A stretch of 64,000 bases of DNA from Candidatus Obscuribacter phosphatis (GCA_001899315.1 MOYA01000002.1:690013-754012); one strand, 5' to 3'; counted from the stretch's first letter, positions 33,993 through 44,737 are shown. Made by a program: numbers and translations. The notes: a model not told the origin generated them from the sequence alone.

Positions 33993-35237
33993 TTGCCTAC
34001 TTATGCAAAGAGAATTTTTCTCTTACTTATGTCTTTTGCTTTGGCGGGCCTGCCCGGGCAGGCGGTTTCTCTGCCTGATGAAGTCGATAGAGCCGAGGAG
34101 AAGCTGGAGCTTTTGGAGGAAGGTTCGCTTGAGCGGACTTTCTTGCGAGACATGGATTTTTCACCGGACGATAAGATATTGGCGGTTTCTTATGCCAATC
34201 GTCCGCCTGCCCAAGTGGCGGTCGCCTCTGGGCGTATTTTGAATGTACTGGGCTATTCCCCCGATGAAGAGCTGAAGCGGCGCGAACTCAGTCGCCGCCT
34301 GCGCCAAGATCCAACCATCGCCGGCGCTGAGAGGGTCGGGCACGGAGGTTTTTCTTTGGCCAGCAATAGCTTGCTGCGCCGAGTCAACGATATAAATGCT
34401 ATTACTTATTCGCCCGACGGCAAGCAAGTGGCCGGCGCCGGTGCCGGTGTGCTCAAGCTTTATGATGCTCAGAGCGGGCGAGAAGAGCAAGTGATTTCGA
34501 TCACTGAGACGGCTGCTCTCACCCATGCGCAAGATCCTCAGTACTTTGTCTCGATGGTGGCTAGTATGGGGGGCTCCGGGCTTTTAGGCGGTTCCTGGGG
34601 GGTCGGCTCATCTTCGGTCGAGTATTCTCAAGATGGAAAATTGGTGGCTGTCTGCCAACCTTATGGTTGTTCGGTGCGCAGCAGCAAAGACGGTAAAGAA
34701 GTCTATGGTTTCCATCATTCCGATCGTATGGGCGGGCGTTATTTCGCCCGTTTCAGCCCCGAGGGCAAAGAGCTGGCCGTGGTCTGTCAAACAACCGGTA
34801 TGGAGAGATCGGCTTGCCGTCTTGATATTCTCGATGCGCAGAGCGGCAAGATTTTGCGCACCTACCAGAAGCGTTGGCCATACGGCGATTTGCGCTGGTC
34901 TCAAGATGGTAAGAGATTGGCTTTCTTTACAGTGGAAGGCAAGTTGGTCGAGCTGGACAGTGCCGACTTTAGAGAGCTGGCTGTATTGCCGGGTGGCGAT
35001 AGGTTGTCTTTCAGTCCGGATGGGCGGTATTTAGTTGTCAGTGATAGAGAAGAAGGGGCGCGCATCATGGAAGTCATGAGCGGCAAGATTGTGAAGCGTT
35101 TCTATCAAGATTTTCCTGATGCCGTTCGAGGCATTAAGGCGAGGCCGGTTGCCTGGTCGCATGACGGCAAGACCATAGCAGTCGGCGGTGAAGAGTATAT
35201 GGTTTATTTTTGGGACGTCGGCGCGCTCAAGCAATAG
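33993..35237 (+). CDS. Exported WD40-like beta-propeller protein
   Basis: A 414-residue protein starting at TTG, with GGAGGTGA upstream overlapping the end of the preceding gene. It has a signal peptide ([18 protein letters not shown]). The body is a run of propeller blades marked by [72 protein letters not shown] and [12 protein letters not shown]. Such propellers are binding platforms. It probably works outside the cytoplasm with the preceding TPR lipoprotein. Confidence 0.8.
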   Translation: MPTYAKRIFLLLMSFALAGLPGQAVSLPDEVDRAEEKLELLEEGSLERTFLRDMDFSPDDKILAVSYANRPPAQVAVASGRILNVLGYSPDEELKRRELSRRLRQDPTIAGAERVGHGGFSLASNSLLRRVNDINAITYSPDGKQVAGAGAGVLKLYDAQSGREEQVISITETAALTHAQDPQYFVSMVASMGGSGLLGGSWGVGSSSVEYSQDGKLVAVCQPYGCSVRSSKDGKEVYGFHHSDRMGGRYFARFSPEGKELAVVCQTTGMERSACRLDILDAQSGKILRTYQKRWPYGDLRWSQDGKRLAFFTVEGKLVELDSADFRELAVLPGGDRLSFSPDGRYLVVSDREEGARIMEVMSGKIVKRFYQDFPDAVRGIKARPVAWSHDGKTIAVGGEEYMVYFWDVGALKQ

Positions 35238-35239
35238 AG

Positions 35240-35245
35240 TATAAT
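35240..35245 (+). promoter_or_regulatory. Candidate -10 box for tRNA-Arg
   Basis: TATAAT lies about 22 bases before the tRNA 5-prime end and overlaps the end of the WD40 gene spacer. No convincing -35 was found. Confidence 0.4.
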
Positions 35246-35266
35246 AAGCGTGCAGCATAGACTTGT

Positions 35267-35340
<74 letters not shown>

Positions 35341-35430
35341 AGTTTTGCTTGACCTATATTGCTCTTACAAAGTATTGCTCTTAAAAAGTATTGCTTTTAA
35401 CCGCCTCGCACTTAACTGTCTTGCCTTTAA

Positions 35431-38400
35431 ATGTTCGAAAGAAGCGTCGAGCTTATCACCGGCCCCTATAGATCTGGCAAGACCATGTGGTTACTGGAGG
35501 AGCTGGTGCGGCACAGCCGCGAGCAGCCTCTGGCGACAAGACCGGTTTTGCTAACCGTGCCCTCTCACCGCTATAAGGGGCTCTTAGAAAAACAGCTTGC
35601 CCAGATCTTGCGCCAAAGCGGCGCTCCCGGGCTTTGTGCCGTCAAGATATTGCCATTCTACGACCTCTGCCATTTGATATTGCGGCAGGCCGGCGTTAAC
35701 TTTCATCTTCTTGCTGATGGTTTGAGACCGGCTGTCTTGCTCAAGGCAATCAAGCAAGTGGAAAGTCTGGGAAAACTCAATAGTTTTGCCTCCATTGCTA
35801 ATTTTGCCGGTACCCATGCGCAAATGTTGGAGTTGATAGATGAGCTGATGCGTGCCGCCCTCTCGCCCCGAGAGGTTTCCGCCACTTTGTCTCGGGCGGC
35901 TTCTTCCGAATCGCGCTATCAAGAGTTGGCGGCAATTTATCAAGCCTACTGGGACGAACTTGAGAAACTCAATGTTTACGACGAGCGCAAGTTGGCCTTC
36001 AAAGTGCGTGAAATTTTGCCGCAATGGGCTAAAGTGGCATCGCCTCCGGCCTTACTTGCCGTAGACGGTTTTGACCGCCTTAGTCCCTTGCAACTTTCGG
36101 TGCTTTCATCTTTGGCTCGGCATTGCGAGCGCACTCTGATTACTTTCGACTATGTTTCGCAAGGTCTAAAGTCTGATGAGTATACCTGGAAGCAGAAAAG
36201 TATAAATGGCTTACTTGCTTTTGCCGAAGGCGGTCTGACCCTCAAGGAAACGCAGTTTGAGCAGTCGGTGCCCGAGGTGGAGAGCGAGCTTATTTCGACT
36301 CTTGATAGACAGTTGGAAATGGAAGAAGTAGCCAGGCAAGTCAAGACTTGCCTTGTGCAGGGCGTCGAACCTTCTGAGATTGTCGTGGTCACCCGCTCTT
36401 TGCAGAGTTATTTGCCGGCAGTCAAGCTCGCTTTTGAAAGAGCTGCTATTCCATATTTTCCAGATGAAGCCATACCTATTGCCACCTTGCCCCTGATTAA
36501 GTATGTGAGGCGACTGCTCTTTCTGCCCCTTTCTAAGTTTAAGCGGGTGGAAGTGATTCGCTCTTTGCGCAGTGCCTTTTGCAATCATGAATGGCTTGGC
36601 CTAGACAAAGAAGCGGTGGATAAATTAGATCGTCTATCGCTGGATTCGGTGGTGGTGGAAGAAAGCGATTGGCTTGAATTTATCAAGCAGCCAGGCTTGA
36701 CTGAAGAGTCGCAAGCCCTACAGCGTTTCTTTACTCTTTTGCAAGGCGAAGTTGTTCAGAAAGCAGCAAGCCTAAGTTCTCATGTCGCCCATGTCGAAGA
36801 TGTTATCGATGCCCTTCTGCGCTTGCCCTCCGATGATGAATATTCCAACCCTATCATTGCCTGGGAAGAGCATCAGGGACTGGTCGAACTGCGTAAAGTG
36901 CTGGCTGACCTAATTAGAGAAGAAGAGCTCTTGCTAGAGTCATACGGCAGTGAGCTTTATTCTTATAAGCAGTTCTTTACTAGATTGGAACAAGCTTTCG
37001 AAAATTCAAACTTTAGGCGACGGGCCGGCGGCGATAAATTTGTCACTGTCTGTGGTGCCGATCTGGTTGCCAATCGCCGCTTTCGTGTGGTCATTATTGC
37101 TGGTTTGGTAGAGGGTGATTTTCCCCGTCGCCTCGAGCGCCCTGGTTTGCTCAGCCGCGATGAAGTGCGCAAATGGGGCTCACTGGGCATCGACATCGAA
37201 AATCCCAGGCAACATGATTCTTTCGAATTTTCACTCTACCGCTCTTTGCTTGAAAGGGCCGTAGATAAAGTATTGCTCTCTTATCCCCATTTCGAATCAT
37301 CTAATGAAGAGTTGGTGCCATCTTTTTTTCTGGTTGGATCTTCCGCGCAGTTTAAGGCTTTGCCCGACTGTCTGCCGCCCCGTCTGGCGGCCTTGCAAAG
37401 ACCGGTTTCGGTAGAAGAACTAGCCATGGCTAGGCTTTGGTACAAAGGTGCCGGCTCTGTCTCTGATTACTTGCAAAAGACTTTGGAGACTAATTTACCC
37501 CAAGATTATGCAGAAGAAGCCGAGCGCCTGCTCAGGCGCTTGCAGGAACCTTTGGCGATAGTGGAAGCGCGCACCAGTTCGGAGAGTCGGGGGAGCAACC
37601 GCAAACTTGCCTGCGGCGATTTTTCCGACCTGGTTGCCTTGGGCTTGCTAAAGATAGATGTGCCTAGTGCCTGGAGCCCAAGCGCCTTATCTACTTATGG
37701 ACGCTGTCCCTTTCAGTACTGGGTTTCTTATGTACTTAAGCAGGAAGAGCTGGAGGAACCGACCGCCGGACTTGATATTAGATTGAAAGGCGAGGTCTAT
37801 CACAAAGCTCTGGAGCTATTTTATGCAGGGCTGAAAGAGCGCGGTCTAAGACTTAACAGTGCTGATCAGACTTTTCTTTTCTCATTCTTTGAAGAATGTA
37901 TTGCCGCCGCTCTCAACTGGGTGCAGACTGAACGTAAGGTCAAGCTCGATGAGTTTTGGGAATTTGAACGCAAAGATATAGCCTTTAGATTGAGGCGTTT
38001 TTTGAAGGAAGAAATGAACTCTGCCATCAAAGATAATACCGGCTTCGAGCCGGTTTTCTTTGAGCGTTCTTTCGGCGGAGAAATAATTGATGCCGCTTTA
38101 GGCAGCCGCTCGGCCGAAGTTATCTTACAGCGCCCGGAAACCTTGGCGCCGGGTACAGTTAAGGAATTGCGTCTAAGGGGACGAATCGACCGAATCGATG
38201 CCGATGGTCAAGGGCGCTTGCGTGTTGTCGACTATAAATCTGGTTCCAGCCCCATCAAAAACGATGACATATTAGCCGGACGTGAATTGCAGATGCCAAT
38301 TTATAGTTTTGCCGCCTCTTGCGACAATGAACTCATCTCTTATGGAAAAGTAACTGCCGGACTCTATCTTAGTATCTCTAAAGGTGCCGGAATCGGCAAA

Positions 38401-38580
38401 GTTGATTTTGAAGACAAAGAAGTCGATCTCTTGCAAGTGAGCCGCGAAACAATTTTTGATTTTGTTGAGAAAATCGCCAAAGGGCAGTTTCCGGTAGCGC
38501 CCAGCAAGCGCGAAGTTTGCCAAAAATGCGATCACTCTGCTGTTTGCCGCATAGCCGAGCTTGGCGCTGAGGAGGACTAA
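35431..38580 (+). CDS. addB: AddB-like helicase-nuclease subunit
   Basis: A 1049-residue subunit of an AddAB-type double-strand-break resection complex. A Walker A-like motif GPYRSGKT is at residues 11-18. A C-terminal PD-(D/E)XK nuclease domain includes GRIDRID and VVDYKSG (about 931-933). An iron-sulfur cluster is indicated by an upstream cysteine in YGRCPFQYW (about 759) and a C-terminal CQKCDHSAVC group (about 1029-1038), the AddB arrangement. The stop overlaps the start of addA by one base (TAATG). A role with RecA, encoded about 17 kb away, is expected. Confidence 0.88.
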   Translation: MFERSVELITGPYRSGKTMWLLEELVRHSREQPLATRPVLLTVPSHRYKGLLEKQLAQILRQSGAPGLCAVKILPFYDLCHLILRQAGVNFHLLADGLRPAVLLKAIKQVESLGKLNSFASIANFAGTHAQMLELIDELMRAALSPREVSATLSRAASSESRYQELAAIYQAYWDELEKLNVYDERKLAFKVREILPQWAKVASPPALLAVDGFDRLSPLQLSVLSSLARHCERTLITFDYVSQGLKSDEYTWKQKSINGLLAFAEGGLTLKETQFEQSVPEVESELISTLDRQLEMEEVARQVKTCLVQGVEPSEIVVVTRSLQSYLPAVKLAFERAAIPYFPDEAIPIATLPLIKYVRRLLFLPLSKFKRVEVIRSLRSAFCNHEWLGLDKEAVDKLDRLSLDSVVVEESDWLEFIKQPGLTEESQALQRFFTLLQGEVVQKAASLSSHVAHVEDVIDALLRLPSDDEYSNPIIAWEEHQGLVELRKVLADLIREEELLLESYGSELYSYKQFFTRLEQAFENSNFRRRAGGDKFVTVCGADLVANRRFRVVIIAGLVEGDFPRRLERPGLLSRDEVRKWGSLGIDIENPRQHDSFEFSLYRSLLERAVDKVLLSYPHFESSNEELVPSFFLVGSSAQFKALPDCLPPRLAALQRPVSVEELAMARLWYKGAGSVSDYLQKTLETNLPQDYAEEAERLLRRLQEPLAIVEARTSSESRGSNRKLACGDFSDLVALGLLKIDVPSAWSPSALSTYGRCPFQYWVSYVLKQEELEEPTAGLDIRLKGEVYHKALELFYAGLKERGLRLNSADQTFLFSFFEECIAAALNWVQTERKVKLDEFWEFERKDIAFRLRRFLKEEMNSAIKDNTGFEPVFFERSFGGEIIDAALGSRSAEVILQRPETLAPGTVKELRLRGRIDRIDADGQGRLRVVDYKSGSSPIKNDDILAGRELQMPIYSFAASCDNELISYGKVTAGLYLSISKGAGIGKVDFEDKEVDLLQVSRETIFDFVEKIAKGQFPVAPSKREVCQKCDHSAVCRIAELGAEED

Positions 38581-41500
38581 TGCTTACCCAAGAGCAGGAA
38601 CTGGCGGTAAAGAGTGTCGGGCAGAATGTTCTGGTGGCCGCCGGCGCCGGCTCTGGCAAGACCCATGTGCTGGTTGAGCGCTATGTGGAGATTTTGCGCA
38701 ATAACCCTGAAACCGGTTTGTCTAATATCATCGCCGTAACCTTTACCCGCAAGGCTGCTGCTGAAATGCGGTCGCGTCTAAAGAGTAAGTTCTTGCAACT
38801 TTCCTTAGATGAAGGTGAGAAGGCGCAAGGTCTTGATAGACGATGGCATGAAGCAATGTTGGAAGTGGATGGGGCTAAGATTGGCACCATTCACTCACTA
38901 TGTGAGTCTATCCTCAAGTTGTTTTCAGCTGATTGCGGTATCGACCCGCAGTTTTCCATGCTTGATGAATTGACTACCAAAGAGCTTCTCTCTCAAGCTA
39001 TTGAAGGCGCCATAAGAGATATCGTCCTCAGTCAGTCAGAAGTGGGAGAGTCTGCCGAGACTCAGACATCTTCTCATCAGCACGAGCTTTTTGTTTTGAA
39101 TGTGCTTGACTTTGATAAGCTGAAAAGTTTGCTTGAGTCGATGTTGCGCAGCTCGATGCAGATTAATGAAACCCTGGCGATAGTCGATAAAGCCTATTTG
39201 CAGACCGGCAAGATTGCCCTTGAAGCTTTGCGAGACTTCGCCAGTCGCCTCTTGGATGAGGTAAAGCGCCAGCGCCTGAAAGAGCTTTTGCAAAGTGAGA
39301 AGTTGAAGAGACTCTTGCAAGAGGCGGCAGGCAATGCTATCGCCAAAGACAGCGATGCGATGGAACAAAATCGTCGTCTTGTCTTGAGCTGTTTTGCCGA
39401 CGCTTCTAAACGGCTCACCCCTTCAGCCAGTGGTTTGGCCGTGTCTAGCCAAGAGATTGATCAGTGCTGGCGTTTAGTTGGCGAAGCTGCCTCTATAAAT
39501 ATGAGGGGCGGTGGCAGAGGCGATGATGTTAAGGCTCTCAAAGAAATCTTGAAAGAGCTCAAGGCACTTTGCCAAGACTTTATTGAAAAATTCGAGCCTA
39601 GCTTCAATACTTTCGATGAAGAGGGTTTTGAGGGTATCCTCGGTATAGTCAGTCTCTACCGTATGGCACTAGAGCGCTATCAAAGTGCTAAAGCCGAGTT
39701 GAACTCGGTCGACTATAACGACCTGATTGCCATGACAATTGAGGCTCTCTCTGCCCCTCAATCTCGTGCTCGCGCTTTCTTTGCCGAGCGTTTGCATGCC
39801 CTTTTGGTTGATGAGTTTCAAGACACCAACGATTTGCAGGCTCGCTTGCTTAGTCTGCTTGCCGGAGAGTCTACTCGTATTTTCTTGATCGGCGATGATA
39901 AACAGTCTATTTATAAATTTCAGGGCGCCGATGTTGCCACTTTCAATAAATGGCGTGATGCTCTCAGGCAGGGCTTACCGGCATTGAAAGGTGAGAGTCT
40001 GGTCACCAAGCTTACTGCATCCTTCCGTTCCCATCCGCATGTGGTGGGCTTTGTTAATGCTGTTTTTGAAAAGGTCTTTGATTCAGATCCTGCCATTCTT
40101 TCCTATGTCGCTTCTTTTGAAGCTTTGAATGCCGCGCGACCTCTAGATGAAAACAATGCCTCTGAGAATCATGTCGATATTGTCCGTTTTGTCGAAGACG
40201 AAGAATATCCAGGCGATAAGGCGCAGTTTGAAGCACAGATGGTGGCACAGTGGATCAAGCATAAAATTGCCAGCGGCTCTGAGATAGAAGAGAAAAGCGG
40301 GGCTAGGCGCACTCTCAATTTCGGAGACTTTGCCGTACTGGTGCAAAGAAACGGTGATTTTCAGCATTTTGAAAAGGTCTTCGCCAGGCACAATATTCCT
40401 TTTGTTGTCTTTGGCGGCAGCGGCTTTTTGCGGCGCCAAGAGGTTCTTGATTTTGAAAATTTGCTGCGCTTTCTCGATAATCCGCAAGAAACCGGTCATG
40501 CCTTACTGGCTGTTTTGAGATCGCCCTTTTGTTCGCTTACCGATGATCTTATCCATAGTCTGGCTGATGGTACGCGCCAGCCGCTTTGGCAAAAGTTGCT
40601 CGCCAAAAGCGAGGAAAGACCAGACCTTTATGGTCAAACCGTGCGTTTGCTCAAGCGCTTGATTGAGGATGCCGCTCTTTTGCCGCTCGATGAACTTTTG
40701 CACAAGATAGTTGCCGACACTGCCTTTGATCTGGCACTCTTGGCTGCGCCCGACGGCAGGCAGCGTTCACGCAATATCTGGAAACTCTTGCAGATGACTG
40801 CCGAATGCGACCACATTAGTGCCGGTGAGTTTGCCGATCGTTTGGCTAAGATGCGGCAACTGGGTGTGCGCGAGAGTGAGGCTCCGCTCGATGGCGGAGA
40901 TTCGGTAAAGATAATGACCATACATGCTTCTAAAGGCTTGGAGTTCCCCGCTGTCGCTTTGCCTTGTCTTTCGGGCGGCAGAGTGGCTCTTTTAGATAAG
41001 TGTATTTATCATCCCTACTATGGTATCGCCCTTAATACCGCACGTGAAGACAAAAACGACAAACCCGGCTGGTTCAAATTAGCAGCTTTTCTCAATGAAG
41101 AAATGGAATGGGAAGAGAAGAAGCGTCTGCTTTATGTGGCTATGACCCGGGCTCGCGATTATCTTGCCCTATTTGTGAAAGAGGGTGGGCGCAATGTGAA
41201 GAACTACCGCACCATGCTGCAACCGATTTTGTTCGGAGCTGATATCCCTCCTAGCCAAGGCTTGCTTGCCACCTCACTCAACTTTAGAGGACAGGACCAG
41301 CCCTTCAATACTTATCTGGCCAATGCTTATCTCAGTCAGTATGATTGGCGCAGCGGCGAGCTATTTGCCAGCCAAGTGGGCATACAAGATGAGATCAAAT
41401 CTCAGGCTATGCTTTTGCCGGTAATGAGCAGTACAGCTAAAGACCCCGAGGTCGACACCCTCGGTCTGACTCGCATTACAGCCAGAGGCAGGCGTGCCGA

Positions 41501-42029
41501 TATAGCTATCGATGAAGGCTTCGACCGCGAACTGATCTCTTCCAATTTCCTTGGTACTTTCTTTCACCAGCTTATGGAAAATTTGCCGGCGAGAACCAGA
41601 CCTGACGAAGACTTCTTAAGGCGTTATGTCAGCGACATTGCCTTTGGACAAAGCTTTCATATGGCTCACGGGCCTGTACTGAAACGTCTTTTACAAGAAG
41701 GTCTGAAACTGCTCGATACTTATTATGGAAGCCGTCTTTTTGAACTGGTGCAGAGCTCACCGCGATTGTTCAAAGAAATGACCTATTTGATTGACAGCTA
41801 TGGCGAAGAGTACAAGAAGCGGCAACCCGACTTGGTTTTTGAAGGTGCAGATGGTCTTTGGTATATAGTCGACTATAAGACAGATCATTTAGAGGCGGGA
41901 CCCGAATTGCAAGCCCGTCGTCATAGAGAACAGTTGCAAAGCTATGCCCGAGATCTAGAGGCTCTCACCGGCTTTGTTTTCGCTCCCTATGTTTACTTTG
42001 CTCGACCCGGCATTTTGTATCCGGTCTAG
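38580..42029 (+). CDS. addA: AddA-like UvrD-family helicase-nuclease subunit
   Basis: A 1149-residue SF1A helicase with a C-terminal nuclease. Motifs: Q-motif TQEQELAV; Walker A AAGAGSGKTH (20-29); AVTFTRKAAAEMR; Walker B LLVDEFQDTND (about 405-415); GDDKQSIYKFQGAD (about 438); MTIHASKGLEFP (about 780); LLYVAMTRARDYLALF (about 850); and the nuclease motif YIVDYKTDH near 1097. The gene order addB-addA, with one-base overlap, points to a two-subunit enzyme that unwinds and degrades broken DNA ends before RecA loading. Confidence 0.92.
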   Translation: MLTQEQELAVKSVGQNVLVAAGAGSGKTHVLVERYVEILRNNPETGLSNIIAVTFTRKAAAEMRSRLKSKFLQLSLDEGEKAQGLDRRWHEAMLEVDGAKIGTIHSLCESILKLFSADCGIDPQFSMLDELTTKELLSQAIEGAIRDIVLSQSEVGESAETQTSSHQHELFVLNVLDFDKLKSLLESMLRSSMQINETLAIVDKAYLQTGKIALEALRDFASRLLDEVKRQRLKELLQSEKLKRLLQEAAGNAIAKDSDAMEQNRRLVLSCFADASKRLTPSASGLAVSSQEIDQCWRLVGEAASINMRGGGRGDDVKALKEILKELKALCQDFIEKFEPSFNTFDEEGFEGILGIVSLYRMALERYQSAKAELNSVDYNDLIAMTIEALSAPQSRARAFFAERLHALLVDEFQDTNDLQARLLSLLAGESTRIFLIGDDKQSIYKFQGADVATFNKWRDALRQGLPALKGESLVTKLTASFRSHPHVVGFVNAVFEKVFDSDPAILSYVASFEALNAARPLDENNASENHVDIVRFVEDEEYPGDKAQFEAQMVAQWIKHKIASGSEIEEKSGARRTLNFGDFAVLVQRNGDFQHFEKVFARHNIPFVVFGGSGFLRRQEVLDFENLLRFLDNPQETGHALLAVLRSPFCSLTDDLIHSLADGTRQPLWQKLLAKSEERPDLYGQTVRLLKRLIEDAALLPLDELLHKIVADTAFDLALLAAPDGRQRSRNIWKLLQMTAECDHISAGEFADRLAKMRQLGVRESEAPLDGGDSVKIMTIHASKGLEFPAVALPCLSGGRVALLDKCIYHPYYGIALNTAREDKNDKPGWFKLAAFLNEEMEWEEKKRLLYVAMTRARDYLALFVKEGGRNVKNYRTMLQPILFGADIPPSQGLLATSLNFRGQDQPFNTYLANAYLSQYDWRSGELFASQVGIQDEIKSQAMLLPVMSSTAKDPEVDTLGLTRITARGRRADIAIDEGFDRELISSNFLGTFFHQLMENLPARTRPDEDFLRRYVSDIAFGQSFHMAHGPVLKRLLQEGLKLLDTYYGSRLFELVQSSPRLFKEMTYLIDSYGEEYKKRQPDLVFEGADGLWYIVDYKTDHLEAGPELQARRHREQLQSYARDLEALTGFVFAPYVYFARPGILYPV

Positions 42030-42090
42030 AATTTTCTTGTCTGAAATTCTTGCTCCGGCTTATTTGGGTCTAGCTTATTTTTGCTCTGAT

Positions 42091-42720
42091 TTATTTCTCT
42101 TCTTCCGACTTCTGCTTGACAGGCGCCAAGCCATGGCTGAAAGAGCCGGCATCGAGGTACTGAGGCGGAATCACCATCACCCCTTTTTTGTTGATAAAGC
42201 CCCACTTGCCATTTTGTTTGACCGCCGCTCTGCCTTCTTGATAGGGGCGCGCCTCGTCAAATATGGCACCTGACAATTTGCCGTCTGGACCGATAAAGGC
42301 GAACTTGTCGCCGAATCTCACACAGGCACTGCCTTTTTCAGGGAAAATTGAAGGTAGTTCACGCTCTTTGTCGGCGGGGTCGAAGATTACTGCTTCGCCT
42401 TCCAAAATCTTATAAGTATCGGTGCCCGCTTCAGCCGCACGAACTTCAGGCAGCGGCGGCAGCTCGGCTTTGTCTTCCGGACCGACTGGTATTTTCGATT
42501 CTTGTTTGGTTTCGGGGTCGAGACGCATCAAATGTTTGTTGGTGAAGACCAGCGCCCCTTTGTCGCTAATTTCGGAAGCTGAGTCGAATTGAGGCAAGAT
42601 GATAAATTGACCTTGCTTGTCTATATAGCCCCATTTCCCGGCTACCACGGCTTCCTTCTTGGCGCAGCCACTGAGAGTAAGAACGGCGCAGGAGGCAAGT
42701 AGAATACTGGTAAATCTCAT
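42091..42720 (-). CDS. WG-repeat lipoprotein
   Basis: A 209-residue protein. ATG at 42720 with GAAGG upstream gives a lipoprotein signal ending VLTLSGC (lipobox LSGC). Two clear WG repeats are present, GKWGYIDKQGQFIILPQF near the start and GKWGFINKKG...VIPPQY near the end, with a degenerate one between them (FAFIGPDGKLSG). WG repeats form binding platforms in surface proteins. An in-frame start at 42771 is less likely because it adds residues before the signal. It is convergent with addA. Confidence 0.8.
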   Translation of the reverse strand: MRFTSILLASCAVLTLSGCAKKEAVVAGKWGYIDKQGQFIILPQFDSASEISDKGALVFTNKHLMRLDPETKQESKIPVGPEDKAELPPLPEVRAAEAGTDTYKILEGEAVIFDPADKERELPSIFPEKGSACVRFGDKFAFIGPDGKLSGAIFDEARPYQEGRAAVKQNGKWGFINKKGVMVIPPQYLDAGSFSHGLAPVKQKSEEEK

Positions 42721-42883
42721 GATAACCTTCGTTGCTTGGTCAATTCCCTTAACAGACCTAAAGCATAGCACCAGGCTAGACTTCCAAAAAGCAAGGGCTC
42801 CGATTTTTCGCTAAAGTTAAAATAGAGAGAGAACAGCCGTATAAACGCTGGAACCGTATAGACGGAAGCGAAAGCAGGTCCAC

Positions 42884-44737
42884 TTGCCGAGAGAGCCCCT
42901 AAAGTTTAGTTTGACCCAAATGCTAGTGGGTTTGAATTTACTTGTTTTTGCTGCTTTTGTGGTCAGCCACGGCACCGCCAGTCTCATCAGACCTGATTCG
43001 ATGGAAATGGTCAAATGGGGCTCCAGTTATGGTCCGCGTGTTCTCACCGGCGAACCCTGGAGGCTTTTCACTTCCAATTTCTTGCACTTCGGGCTCTTGC
43101 ATCTTTTATGCAACATGATTGTGCTCGGCTTGGTCTGTCCCCAGGTGGAGAGATTCTATGGATTTTGGCGTACTGCCTTGATTTTCAGTCTTTCCGGTCT
43201 AGCCTCAGGTTGTTTCAGTCTTTTGCTTGTGCCGATAAGCTCGGGAGCTGGTTCATCCGGGGCTATATTTGGTCTTGTCGGCTCAGCGCTTTCTTTTTCT
43301 ATTTTGCAGAAATGGGAAGTGGTGCGACCGAGTTTGACTAGATGGGGTTTGATAGGGCTAGGTCTGGCTGTCACTTCTTTTGTGGCTGGTATTGTCAGTG
43401 GTGCAGCTGATCGTGGTGCCCTGGCTTGCCATGTCGGTGGTTTATTCAGCGGTTTCTTGCTTGGTTTCTTTTGTTTGCGCACCACAAGCGCCTATAGTCG
43501 TCTAGAGCGAATTGTTTCTTGGGCTTGGCTGACCGCACTCTTTCTCATGCTTTTCTTTGTGGTTGGCTGGGCGCCCCTCGATTTGCGCGGTAACTATAAA
43601 TTGGCTTTAGCCCTGCGGCGTTTCGAAGATGGTTGTGCCGCCGACGCCCTCAGTCTCAGCGAGCAATTTCTCAAGCTTAACCCAAACAATCAGCTCGGCT
43701 TGATCTATAGAGGACGTTTCTTTATTGATTTGCACGAAGAAGAAAAAGCATGTTTAGATTTTGACGAAGCTCTCAGGCTTGGTGCCGATTTTGTTGATGT
43801 GCTGCCTTATCGCATCAATGCTGAGTTTGAGCTTGGCCGATATAGACAAGTAATTGCCGACGCCGAGCGCATCATACAGACATCTGCCAAAGAATCGACA
43901 AAGGCTAATGCCCTTTACCATAAAGGACTGGCGCATCTAGCGCTCAATTTATACGATTTGGCTGGACAAGATGCTAAGGCTCTAGCTCGTCTGGATGAGA
44001 AAAGTGATAGCGATTTTTTGCGAGCTTTGAGTTTGCGTCGGCAGGGACAGTTGACTGCTGCCTTGCGTGTGGCGGAAGCGCGGCTGCAGGCATACCCAGA
44101 CGATAAGGGAGCGCAGAGTCAGTATTATTCACTAATGGCAGAGTGTGGTCGGCGAGAAGAAGCCTTGAAATTGATTGCTTTAAGAGCGCAGTCTGAAACG
44201 ATTCCGAATAGTCTGGTAAGTCTGGCTATGCACTGTTTAGCTCTAGGTGACTATGCAGAGGCAAAGCGGCTATCCGACAAAGTGCTCAGTGAAAACAAAA
44301 ACTGGCAATTAAGTCAGGTCGACTATGCCTTAATAATCAAAGCACTAGCGCTTCGTTGCCAGCATGATCAAGCTGGTCTCAAAGCCTTAAAAGAGATGGC
44401 CGACAAGCAATTGCAAGATCCATCCCTGAAGCTGACAAGGAAAGACTGGCCCTGCCCTGTCTTTTTGTATCTAGTAGCAGACAATGCGGCAAAGCAAGAC
44501 CAACTTTTGCTTATCGCTCGGCAAAAGGCAAGAAACATGAGCCGACTTACCGAATTTAATTTTTACCTGGCGGTAAAATATGTGGCTGATGCCTCGCTTG
44601 CAGCCAATACTGCCGAGCGCGACAAATTGCTTGCCGAAGCAGATCAGCTTCTCAATGATGTCATAGAGAATGGCAACATCACTTATATGGAGTATGACTG
44701 TGCCAGGGTATTGCAAAAGAGACTAAAGACTAACTAA
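42884..44737 (+). CDS. Rhomboid intramembrane protease fused to TPR domain
   Basis: A 617-residue protein. Residues 1-220 are a rhomboid domain of about six to seven membrane spans with HFGLLHLLCNM (HxxxN type), the nucleophile motif GAGSSGAIFG (Ser near 125) and the catalytic His in ACHVGGLFSGF (about 183). After one more membrane segment comes a cytoplasmic or periplasmic region of about 380 residues with TPR units (ALRRFEDGCAADALSLSEQF, ALYHKGLAHLALNLYDLAG). The TTG start has GCAGG upstream. The TPR part probably recruits substrates for intramembrane cleavage. Confidence 0.82.
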   Translation: MPREPLKFSLTQMLVGLNLLVFAAFVVSHGTASLIRPDSMEMVKWGSSYGPRVLTGEPWRLFTSNFLHFGLLHLLCNMIVLGLVCPQVERFYGFWRTALIFSLSGLASGCFSLLLVPISSGAGSSGAIFGLVGSALSFSILQKWEVVRPSLTRWGLIGLGLAVTSFVAGIVSGAADRGALACHVGGLFSGFLLGFFCLRTTSAYSRLERIVSWAWLTALFLMLFFVVGWAPLDLRGNYKLALALRRFEDGCAADALSLSEQFLKLNPNNQLGLIYRGRFFIDLHEEEKACLDFDEALRLGADFVDVLPYRINAEFELGRYRQVIADAERIIQTSAKESTKANALYHKGLAHLALNLYDLAGQDAKALARLDEKSDSDFLRALSLRRQGQLTAALRVAEARLQAYPDDKGAQSQYYSLMAECGRREEALKLIALRAQSETIPNSLVSLAMHCLALGDYAEAKRLSDKVLSENKNWQLSQVDYALIIKALALRCQHDQAGLKALKEMADKQLQDPSLKLTRKDWPCPVFLYLVADNAAKQDQLLLIARQKARNMSRLTEFNFYLAVKYVADASLAANTAERDKLLAEADQLLNDVIENGNITYMEYDCARVLQKRLKTN

